Shown one piece after another: positions 1 through 6,009 of a stretch of 64,000 bases of DNA. The position numbers were made by a program, and so were the translations under genes. Position 1 is the first letter of the stretch; each line of letters starts with the position of its first letter. The notes below the pieces were generated by a model. The model worked only from the letters and a program-made list of their open reading frames with translations. It did no database searches and was not told the origin of the DNA. This DNA comes from Rhodoferax sp. (lineage in GTDB: Bacteria; Pseudomonadota; Gammaproteobacteria; Burkholderiales; Burkholderiaceae_C), in NCBI GenBank assembly GCA_008015235.1, contig SSFF01000012.1:62001-126000 (forward strand), read 5' to 3'.

Positions 1-410
1 AGGCCTTCGTAGGCGTCGCCCTTCACATCGGCGCCCAGCACGGTCCAGGTTTCGGCGCCAATCAGGTCCACGATCACACGGCGCAACTTGGCTGGGTCCT
101 GAAACTTGTTCTGCGCCTTGCCGAAGATCAGGCCCAGCGTGCCCTTCTCCTGCCCCAGCTTCTCCAGCGCGTGGCGGTAGTGGTCAAACAGCTCGTCGCC
201 GTCCTTGGCCAAGAGCGTGGGCCAGGCGTAGGCAGCGGGCACGATGCTGGGCTGGTTGTAGGGCGGCGCGCTGCGCTCGTCGGCCATCTTCAGGAACAGC
301 AGGTAGGTGAGCTGCTCCACATAGTCGCCATAGCTCATGCCGTCGTCGCGCAGCACGTTGCAGTAGTTCCAGAGCTTCTGGACGAGGGAATTGGTGGTGG
401 TGGTGTTCAT
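1..410 (-). CDS. hsdM: Type I restriction-modification DNA methyltransferase subunit HsdM, N-terminal part
   Basis: The frame opens at an ATG (410..408) and runs off the left edge, giving about 136 residues. It begins MNTTTTNSLVQKLWNYC and continues with GDYVEQLTYLLFLKMADE, the typical HsdM_N helical domain. The SAM-binding and NPPF catalytic motifs would lie outside the window. HsdM with HsdS methylates adenines at the type I target site and forms the restriction complex with HsdR. The start overlaps the stop of the upstream nucleotidyltransferase gene by 4 nt (ATGA), so the two are probably translationally coupled. Unusually, hsdR and hsdS lie more than 7 kb away on the same strand. Confidence 0.93.
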   Translation of the reverse strand, partial: MNTTTTNSLVQKLWNYCNVLRDDGMSYGDYVEQLTYLLFLKMADERSAPPYNQPSIVPAAYAWPTLLAKDGDELFDHYRHALEKLGQEKGTLGLIFGKAQNKFQDPAKLRRVIVDLIGAETWTVLGADVKGDAYEG

Positions 411-1120
411 GGTTTCAGGTTTGCTAGTGCGCGCAGAGCATCGCGCAGTTTTTGTAAGCGGCCTTGGCTGGATGCGTCGCCTGGCAAATGGCCCGCCAAT
501 GTGGTGTTGAAGTCGGCATCGGCCAGCAGCCGACTGAACGCCTGCGCCAAATACGCGCGGAGCTCTGCCGGTGAATCGACACACTCCCCAAACAATTCCG
601 GGCGTCGATCCACCACCGTGATGATGTCTTCCAGATCATGGCTGCCCAGGTAATCTGGCTGCCCGTCTGCGCTATGGCCGCGATCTTTAAAGGCTTCCAG
701 CTTGGTGGCAATGAATACCGGCGCGCTGATAAGGCGGATGCTCACGCCGGACTCCAGCTCCACCGTCTCAGCCGTTTCTACCGCCAACGGGTACCAGCGA
801 TTGGCAAAACCCAGAATATCCTGAACGGTGGGCATCACATCGACCGTGACGGAGCCATACACCCAGCGGCAAATGGGTGCGCCTTGGCGCATGTCGTTGG
901 TGAATCCCTGGGCACGCACTTTGGCTTCGATGGCGTGGTAGTCACGGGCCGTGAGCGCCTGGGCAATGATGTCCACATCTTCGGTAATGCGTATGCGTTC
1001 TGGGCGCGCGAGAGTCAACAGCAGGCCCGTGGCGCAGCCACCCACAAACACCACGTCGTCGCACACCGGCCCCAAGGCCTTGGCCACCAGCTCCAAGATG
1101 GCAAGGTTCGGGTTATTCAT
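407..1120 (-). CDS. MNT-fold nucleotidyltransferase, AbiEii/AbiGii toxin-like
   Basis: This 237-residue protein has the signature of a minimal nucleotidyltransferase. A Gly-Gly turn (residues 27-28, VGGCATGLLL) is followed by an acidic pair in EDVDI (D48, D50) and a third acid in VDVMP (near residue 94). The stretch KLEAFKDRG followed by DLEDIITVVD is typical of AbiEii-like and DUF6036-like proteins. Family members transfer nucleotides, in some toxins to tRNA; the substrate here is unknown. It overlaps the HTH gene upstream and hsdM downstream, each by 4 nt (ATGA), so all three are probably one operon. It may be a toxin or a regulator of the restriction locus. Confidence 0.75.
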   Translation of the reverse strand: MNNPNLAILELVAKALGPVCDDVVFVGGCATGLLLTLARPERIRITEDVDIIAQALTARDYHAIEAKVRAQGFTNDMRQGAPICRWVYGSVTVDVMPTVQDILGFANRWYPLAVETAETVELESGVSIRLISAPVFIATKLEAFKDRGHSADGQPDYLGSHDLEDIITVVDRRPELFGECVDSPAELRAYLAQAFSRLLADADFNTTLAGHLPGDASSQGRLQKLRDALRALANLKP

Positions 1121-1710
1121 ATGAGTTGCGCCTCCAGCATGGCCCGCACCATTTCTCGCTCGCGCGCCTGCCCAATGCGCAAAGCATCAAACAACGCCAG
1201 TAGTTCGTAAAACGGCTTATCAATCTGTGCAGCCAATGGGAGCTTTGGGTACAGCGGCAGCAGCGTGGAGCCGCGCGTAGTGCCATCGGGATGCGGCCAC
1301 ACCGGTGGCAATTCGTCCGCAAACAGAACTTTCGATTTGAGCGGCTCTACGCCGTGGGCTGTAGGGAAGCCCACCGTCACCTCGCCCCGTACAGGTGGAA
1401 AGAAATACACCGCCCCCTGCAGCACCAAGGGCCGAAACGCCGGCATGACCAAGCTAGGCACTCCGTCCACCTCGGTCAACAGGCGCGCTGCCGACAAACG
1501 CGCAATGCAGGCATGCGCCTCAAACGGCGACAGATGCAGCGCCTGTGCCAGCGCCGCGTAGGGCAACCATTGCCCTTTCAAGCAAACCAATTTAAACGCC
1601 ACCGCCAGGTCTTGCGGCTTCAACGTCCACTGAGCGTGGGCCAACCGCGATTTGATTCCAGAACTGCTCACACCATGCTCCATACGCAATATGCATATGG
1701 AATATGGCAT
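1117..1710 (-). CDS. Winged-helix/HTH regulator paired with the nucleotidyltransferase
   Basis: The longest frame is 197 residues. A helical N-terminal part (LAVAFKLVCLKGQWLPYAALAQALHL, then a recognition-helix-like stretch ending SAARLLTEVDG) looks like a MarR-like winged helix. The C-terminal half has no recognised domain. The ATG at 1710 has no ribosome site. An in-frame GTG at 1671 has GGAG six bases upstream and would give 184 residues starting SSSGIKSRL, so I favour the GTG. With that start, two ATATGCATAT palindromes lie in the upstream leader and could be its own operators. It overlaps the nucleotidyltransferase by 4 nt. The arrangement resembles AbiEi/AbiEii antitoxin-toxin pairs, but homology to AbiEi was not established. 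Confidence 0.6.
   Translation of the reverse strand: MPYSICILRMEHGVSSSGIKSRLAHAQWTLKPQDLAVAFKLVCLKGQWLPYAALAQALHLSPFEAHACIARLSAARLLTEVDGVPSLVMPAFRPLVLQGAVYFFPPVRGEVTVGFPTAHGVEPLKSKVLFADELPPVWPHPDGTTRGSTLLPLYPKLPLAAQIDKPFYELLALFDALRIGQAREREMVRAMLEAQLI
1687..1700. promoter_or_regulatory. Putative operator, palindrome copy 1
   Basis: Core ATATGCATAT with a CA/GG edge, 12 of 14 bases matching copy 2. It lies just upstream of the likely GTG start of the HTH gene. Inferred to be an autoregulatory site. Confidence 0.4.
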
Positions 1711-1750
1711 GAATTTAATGAAAAATCAATAACGAAAGCATATTTGTATT

Positions 1751-1764
1751 CAATATGCATATTG
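1751..1764. promoter_or_regulatory. Putative operator, palindrome copy 2
   Basis: CAATATGCATATTG is a perfect 14-bp palindrome, 64 bp from copy 1. Both sit between the HTH gene and the divergent vapB-type gene, so they may control either promoter. Confidence 0.4.
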
Positions 1765-1904
1765 CAGGGAAATAGCATTCGTCATTCGCGAATTCCGAAC
1801 GAACCATACCGCGGTGATGTCCGCCGGCAGGCAAAACGCTCGCGACATTGACACCCTGCGCAGCAATGTCATAACATACAAACAAATTTCAGACGGGAGC
1901 CACC

Positions 1905-2165
1905 ATGTCCGTTCACACCTTCTCCAGCCGCGACTTCACCCGCGACGTGTCCAGTGCCAAACGCGCCGCCGCAGAGGGCCCCGTGTTCATCACCGACCGC
2001 GGCCGCCCCGCCTATGCGCTCCTGAAGATCGACGACTACTACCGCATGGTCGGGCAAGGCGAGCCTTCGTTGCTGGCGGTGATGGACGACATCGCTGGCG
2101 GTGACGGTATCGAATTTGAAGCGCCGCGCCTCAACATCACCACCCGCGCTGCCGAGCTGGAATAG
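1905..2165 (+). CDS. Phd/YefM-type antitoxin
   Basis: The 86-residue protein begins MSVHTFSSRDFTRDVSSAKR and continues with GPVFITDRGRPAYALLKIDDY. This is the classic Phd/YefM fold with an N-terminal DNA-binding beta-alpha unit and a toxin-neutralising C-terminal tail. A good ribosome site (GGGAG) precedes the ATG. It is followed 9 nt later by a PIN-domain toxin gene and should neutralise it and repress the shared promoter. A 7-bp inverted repeat (1844-1850 and 1864-1870, GACATTG/CAATGTC) upstream could be its operator. The pair is on the plus strand, opposite to the surrounding restriction island. Confidence 0.88.
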   Translation: MSVHTFSSRDFTRDVSSAKRAAAEGPVFITDRGRPAYALLKIDDYYRMVGQGEPSLLAVMDDIAGGDGIEFEAPRLNITTRAAELE

Positions 2166-2174
2166 GCAGGCTGC

Positions 2175-2588
2175 ATGTTTCTTCTGGACACCAACGTCAT
2201 CTCTGAACTGCGCCAAGGCAAACCCAACCAGTCTGCCGAGGTACGCAACTGGGCAGCACAACACCGCGCCAGCACGCTGTACCTGAGCGCCATCACCATT
2301 CTGGAGCTGGAGAAAGGCATCTTGCTGCTGGAGCGGCGCACTCCACCACAAGGAGCTACGCTTCGGGGCTGGCTGACCGGCGTGCGCAAAGCCTTTGCCG
2401 GACGCATCCTGCCGTTTACCGAACAAGCAGCCAGCCTGTGCGCTGCCCTGCACCTGCCCGACCCACGCTCAGAGCGCGATGCGATGATTGCCGCCACCGC
2501 GCTGGAACATGGCTTTACGGTGGCCACGCGCAACACACAAGACTTTGCGAACACCGGGGTCCAGCTCATAAACCCTTGGGACAAATAG
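2175..2588 (+). CDS. PIN-domain ribonuclease toxin, VapC/FitB-type
   Basis: The 137-residue protein has the PIN active-site layout: MFLLDTNVISELR (first Asp), AITILELEKG (Glu), LPDPRSERDAMIAATAL (third acid) and a terminal TRNTQDF segment (fourth acid). The ISELR and LELEKG motifs resemble FitB-type toxins. Such toxins are Mg-dependent endoribonucleases, often cutting tRNA. It lies 9 nt after the Phd-type antitoxin, and both ends look intact. A short dispersed repeat starts about 20 nt after the stop codon. Confidence 0.88.
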   Translation: MFLLDTNVISELRQGKPNQSAEVRNWAAQHRASTLYLSAITILELEKGILLLERRTPPQGATLRGWLTGVRKAFAGRILPFTEQAASLCAALHLPDPRSERDAMIAATALEHGFTVATRNTQDFANTGVQLINPWDK

Positions 2589-2608
2589 GCAGCTGTCCCG
2601 CGTATTCA

Positions 2609-2639
2609 TTGCGCGAGCAGCTATCAAAGAAATAGCAAA
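2609..2639 (+). repeat. 31-bp dispersed palindromic repeat, copy 1
   Basis: It follows the pattern GCGCRAGCAGCTA, nine variable bases, ATAGC. GCTAT and ATAGC can pair as a short hairpin. It lies between the toxin gene and the convergent PPC-domain gene, where it could act as a weak bidirectional stop. Confidence 0.8.
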
Positions 2640-3050
2640 TTAATCCTGCGGGCGGATCACCAGCTCGTCATACCCCGTAGCCGCATCCGGCTCGCGGGTG
2701 AACTGCCAGTCGGGCAACAGGGCCAGCAGCACCTCGGCGGTGGTGAGCACGATGCAGCCCGGCGCCACATGCCCGCCCAGCACCTGCCCGGTGGCGGTGG
2801 AAATGGCCATGTGCATATGCGAAGCGCTCTTTACACCACCGGCAGCCACCGTGCCCGAGAGGGTGAGGATCTCCATGCTCTCGGTCAGCCGTGTGGGCTG
2901 CGCCGCCCCCGCCAGCCGGATGCCTGCCGTAGACAGGCTGCCGATGCCGGACAACACAAAGGCGGCGCGGCAGTTTTGGGCTTGGACTGCGGCCTCCAGC
3001 GCGGCGCGCAAGTCTTGGCCGGGAGTGAGGCGGACGGGGAGCGTTTTCAT
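2640..3050 (-). CDS. PPC (DUF296) domain protein
   Basis: The 136-residue protein is a stand-alone PPC/PCC domain (COG1661). Visible features are FVLSGIGSLSTAGIRL near the N-terminus, the paired histidines in SASHMHMAIST and the GGHVAPGC turn. These His residues bind metal in bacterial PPC trimers. In plants the domain is fused to AT-hooks; the bacterial form has no settled function. It is downstream of the GIY-YIG relic on the same strand, and copies of the 31-bp repeat lie close to both ends. Function in this island is unknown. Confidence 0.8.
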   Translation of the reverse strand: MKTLPVRLTPGQDLRAALEAAVQAQNCRAAFVLSGIGSLSTAGIRLAGAAQPTRLTESMEILTLSGTVAAGGVKSASHMHMAISTATGQVLGGHVAPGCIVLTTAEVLLALLPDWQFTREPDAATGYDELVIRPQD

Positions 3051-3065
3051 AGTCTCTATGCCAAA

Positions 3066-3430
3066 TCAGACTCTATCCCTCATGGACGTTGCGCGAGAAG
3101 CTATCAAAACAGAAGCAAAGCATTGGCCGGCCGTGGTGGTGGTGAAACCGATGGCGCGGGTCCAGAAATCCTTTTGCGCATAGTGGCTCTCCAGCCGGGG
3201 GCGGATGGGGTCGCCCTCGCCCACGTAGAGCATGTCGCCCTCACCGTCCGGGCGCGGCCCCAGCAGCAGGTAGCGCCGGTCTGCGCCAGCTCGGGCCGGG
3301 CCTTGACCTGCGGCAGCAGCGCACGCGGGAACACCAGAGCCTTGCCGATCCAGTTCGACTTTTCGACGATGCGCAAACCGTCAGGGTCGCCGTTGGCGAC
3401 GAAGATGCGGAGGGAGAAAGGGGTGGTCAT
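3066..3430 (-). pseudogene. GIY-YIG nuclease family protein, frameshifted and 3'-truncated
   Basis: The N-terminus ([20 protein letters not shown], then [20 protein letters not shown]) is that of a long GIY-YIG family protein. Near 3270-3276 one base is missing. Reading on in the next frame gives [20 protein letters not shown], the GIY-YIG core, then [12 protein letters not shown]. The rest of the family length (usually near 300 residues) is absent. The frame runs into a dispersed repeat (3089-3119) and stops at 3068..3066. The gene therefore has both a frameshift and a lost 3' end. A second fragment of the same family lies at 5887-6009. Confidence 0.8.
3089..3119 (+). repeat. 31-bp dispersed repeat, copy 2 (degenerate right arm)
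   Basis: It shares TTGCGCGAG and AGCTATCAAA with copy 1, but the right arm reads GAAGC instead of ATAGC. It lies in the 3' end of the GIY-YIG pseudogene, at the point where similarity to the family ends. Confidence 0.65.
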
Positions 3431-3433
3431 TAG

Positions 3434-3979
3434 CTATTTATCTTCTACCGATACATCTACAAAATCCCTCAAGCTCTGTTCAAAAGCACGTTCATCAAAG
3501 GCTTGTACGACTTTTAGCGGCAACGCCAAAGTTCGAGAGACCGACTCGGCGGAACTCTGCTCTGCTGATTGGAGTTGTGAAATCGCATCCACATCATGCA
3601 TTTCCCGATCACGGGTGGTCAATCGCTGAGCTATTGCTGCAGGTTCGTCAACAAAGCAAATGAGCCCCCCTACGCCAATTGAATGAAATACGTCAGCCCC
3701 AATTTCTTCGATATTCCCGGCGAGCGTTCGCAAAGCGAAATGACCGTCAAGGAGATAGTTTCCAGGGGCATCCGTGACAAGCCGTTGCACACCAGCAATG
3801 AGCAACCCCTGATTCCCTCCAACATTCAGAACCGCCGTTCTTGAGTCAGACGACGGATGCGCACGCTCTGCCCGAATGATGGCACTCGCACTGATAACTT
3901 TTAGACCAAACTTTTCAGGAATTCCTTCGCACATTGACGTCTTTCCGACGCCATGCACCCCACCCAGAAAGATCAACAC
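3434..3979 (-). CDS. P-loop kinase-like ATP-binding protein
   Basis: The 181-residue protein opens with a strand-loop MLIFLGGVHGVGKTS that holds a clean Walker A motif (residues 6-15). The rest fits a small AAA/adenylate-kinase-like NTPase: a strand YLLDGHF as a likely Walker B-like element and an arginine-bearing lid segment AIAQRLTTRDREMHDV. Nothing identifies the substrate. Its start overlaps the end of the upstream ASCH gene by 7 nt, and it ends 3 nt before the GIY-YIG relic. Base composition is lower in GC than the flanking chromosome. Its neighbours suggest RNA-directed chemistry, but this is inference. Confidence 0.65.
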   Translation of the reverse strand: MLIFLGGVHGVGKTSMCEGIPEKFGLKVISASAIIRAERAHPSSDSRTAVLNVGGNQGLLIAGVQRLVTDAPGNYLLDGHFALRTLAGNIEEIGADVFHSIGVGGLICFVDEPAAIAQRLTTRDREMHDVDAISQLQSAEQSSAESVSRTLALPLKVVQAFDERAFEQSLRDFVDVSVEDK

Positions 3980-4434
3980 TTTTGTCTCCCAAAAATTTCA
4001 ATCAAGGAATCGACCTCGTCAGCTCGCAAGTACCTATAGGACTGCGGTGAGACAAAGCCGGGACCAAATGCTTCCTGCGGGCTGATTCCGCTCTTGGGTA
4101 CATTGAGTCGGCCCAAAAGCAGTGCGACGCCCTGATCTAGGTCGTGCATGTATTCCCGCAATCGTGCGCGGGTAATGGCCCCACCAAAGGATTTGCAAAT
4201 CTCCCAAAGCTGGGCTCTCCCTGCCCTACGCACTTCAGAAATTTCAGCAACAGCAACTATGGTCTTGATTGGTGCGGTCGCATACACCACAAGCACATCC
4301 GTGGGCTTGCTCGACCACCGCCGACGAAACTCTACTTTCTTGCGCCCAGCAGCAATTTCAGCCGCATAAAAAGGGTGCACAGAGATAAGGACGGGATTAA
4401 CTGCCGATTTCAATAGCTGACTGGAACGCGTCAT
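3973..4434 (-). CDS. ASCH-domain (PUA-like) protein
   Basis: The 153-residue protein begins with a short leader, then VLISVHPFYAAEIAAGRKKV and EFRRRW. This matches the ASCH-superfamily start, where a strand and the motif around GxKxxExR line the presumed RNA-binding cleft. The middle has YATAPIKTIVAVAEISEV. The end has GFVSPQSYRYL, a PPQSYxxL-like signature of this group. ASCH domains share the PUA fold and are thought to bind RNA or modified nucleotides. The start lies 38 nt inside the upstream PIN-GNAT-EVE gene and the end overlaps the P-loop gene by 7 nt, so the three are tightly coupled. Confidence 0.72.
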   Translation of the reverse strand: MTRSSQLLKSAVNPVLISVHPFYAAEIAAGRKKVEFRRRWSSKPTDVLVVYATAPIKTIVAVAEISEVRRAGRAQLWEICKSFGGAITRARLREYMHDLDQGVALLLGRLNVPKSGISPQEAFGPGFVSPQSYRYLRADEVDSLIEIFGRQKC

Positions 4435-5869
4435 GTGAGATAGAGGTAAGACTTTGAGGTCGATCTTTGAGGACGCGACGTTGTATCAGTTCGGCACGTG
4501 GAATTGGCCTAGAAAGATGCCGAACAAAGCGAAAGAGTAGTACTCGCGTTGGTTTGGCTGCCATCCTCTCTATTTCCGCCAACGTGTAGACGGTGCGCCG
4601 CTTCACTTTCGCAATGATTGCATCGACATCACTCAACTGCTCGTAGCTTTCGACAATGCCAATGCTTGTCAGAGCCTGGTCATCGCCCGACCGGTAGAAA
4701 AGCAAAACACTGCCTGGCTCAACGGCGTTGGTTTGGGCGTGAGAGAGGTAGGCCATCTTGATCGCATTGCCCGCATAGTTCTCAACCGGAAACATATCCC
4801 GCTGCTGATCGGTGAATGATTGGTAGTCGGGAAACAAGATTCGATGAAACTCAGGGCGGATCGGAACCACAAACTTGGCGACCTCCGGACCTGAACAGAA
4901 GTGCGGGAAGTATTTACGGTGGTATTCCAAGTGGGGCGTAGCGGGTGCCGGAGGGGTCACCGGATGCCGTTTCAGATACACCGCGTCCCGACCGTCGCTA
5001 CCTGGATGCGAGCCGACACGTTCGAATCCAAAGTCAACTAGCAGGTCGAACAAGAAATGATGCTTATCCACATCGCCATGGATAAATATGTGTTCAAGAC
5101 CATGCTCCGTTGCATATCGAAAAGCGGCCTTCAAGAACAGCTCGCCAATCTTGCGGCCCCGGTGGGTGTCACCCACCTTGAATGTAGACAACTTGAGAGC
5201 ATCCCCGGGCAAGATCAAATCGTCTGTAATGCGTTCGCGGCTCTGTCGGTCATAAATGCAAATGGCACCAACTTCACCCGCATCATCATTGGATACCCAC
5301 GCCCTTACTCCAGCCTGCGCTTTTCGGGCGAACCATTCATCGAATTCAGGGTAGCCGTCCCGTAGGCTGTCGAAAAATGCCGAGCCAAGTTGGGGCGTGA
5401 GGCTGAACAAAGGCACTTCGTTGACATTTGGAAGCGATAGAACGACCTCTCGGTGAAGCCGCCGCAGCAGGTCATTCGCCGTCTGAATGGTGTAAACCCG
5501 ATTGGCAATGCCAAGTGCCTTGGCCTTGTCATGTATTCCGCGATCCTCCGTCACCAAGCCATTTGCGGCATTCAATGACAGTGAATATAGGATTTCATTG
5601 TCGCGAGCATCATTGACCCGCATTCCAACCACGTTCCAGGGGCATTCAAGACGGACGTCTAGGCGTTCGTATTGTTCTAAGCGCTGAAGAGTCTGATTGC
5701 GTCGATCGAGATTCCGATCCTCACGAATGTCATCTTCTGAAGCAGGGTGATATAGCAGTGCATGCCCATGTGAATGGGCCAAGCGGACGAACGACGCAAG
5801 ACTTGGCTCGAGTGGCCGTTGCGAATCTTCTAGTGGAATCAGGACATTGGTATCCAGCAAGAATCGCAT
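4397..5869 (-). CDS. Three-domain fusion: PIN nuclease, GNAT acetyltransferase, EVE/ASCH-like domain
   Basis: The 490-residue protein joins three domains. Residues 1-135 form a PIN domain (LLDTNVLIPLED with D6; NDARDNEIL with D87/D90; GLVTEDRGIHDKA with D109). Residues 150-300 form a GNAT domain, with the acetyl-CoA loop at HRGRKIGELFL (236-246) and the usual GFERVG strand near 281-286. Residues 315-490 form a PUA-like EVE/ASCH domain (EPGSVLLFYRSG, TSIGIVES, RPIPRAEL, DRPQSLTSIS). PIN domains cut RNA, GNAT toxins acetylate aminoacyl-tRNA, and EVE/ASCH domains bind modified bases. An RNA-targeting effector is a reasonable inference. It heads a three-gene overlapping set. Confidence 0.72.
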   Translation of the reverse strand: MRFLLDTNVLIPLEDSQRPLEPSLASFVRLAHSHGHALLYHPASEDDIREDRNLDRRNQTLQRLEQYERLDVRLECPWNVVGMRVNDARDNEILYSLSLNAANGLVTEDRGIHDKAKALGIANRVYTIQTANDLLRRLHREVVLSLPNVNEVPLFSLTPQLGSAFFDSLRDGYPEFDEWFARKAQAGVRAWVSNDDAGEVGAICIYDRQSRERITDDLILPGDALKLSTFKVGDTHRGRKIGELFLKAAFRYATEHGLEHIFIHGDVDKHHFLFDLLVDFGFERVGSHPGSDGRDAVYLKRHPVTPPAPATPHLEYHRKYFPHFCSGPEVAKFVVPIRPEFHRILFPDYQSFTDQQRDMFPVENYAGNAIKMAYLSHAQTNAVEPGSVLLFYRSGDDQALTSIGIVESYEQLSDVDAIIAKVKRRTVYTLAEIERMAAKPTRVLLFRFVRHLSRPIPRAELIQRRVLKDRPQSLTSISHDAFQSAIEIGS

Positions 5870-5886
5870 AGGTACTCCGCTCTACC

Positions 5887-6009
5887 TTACTGGTTGGCCG
5901 CTGCCATCCTCGCGAACGCAGACCAGGCCTTAACCTGCGGCAGCAGCGCCGTCCCGATCCAGTTGGATTCTTCGAGGATGCGGGCGGAGAAAGTGGCTAC
6001 GTAACTCAT
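5887..6009 (-). pseudogene. Short relic of a GIY-YIG protein N-terminus
   Basis: This 40-codon frame reads SARILEESNWIGTALLPQVK. It aligns with [14 protein letters not shown] and LLPQVKA at the start of the GIY-YIG pseudogene at 3430, minus a few residues. At DNA level 22 of 23 bases match between 5927-5949 and 3300-3322. The ATG overlaps the stop of the 568-residue gene by 4 nt, so it is probably still translated as a short coupled peptide. It ends 18 nt before the PIN-GNAT-EVE start. It is probably a leftover from the event that brought in the cassette. Confidence 0.7.

Noticed and set aside
1905-2588. Phd/PIN toxin-antitoxin pair as a novel system
   Set aside because: Antitoxin and toxin both fit well-described families; it is annotated but not novel. 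Only its opposite orientation within the RM island is notable.
4669-4872. Short alternative frames within the PIN-GNAT-EVE gene as separate small proteins
   Set aside because: They overlap a well-supported long gene, have no ribosome sites and no recognisable features.
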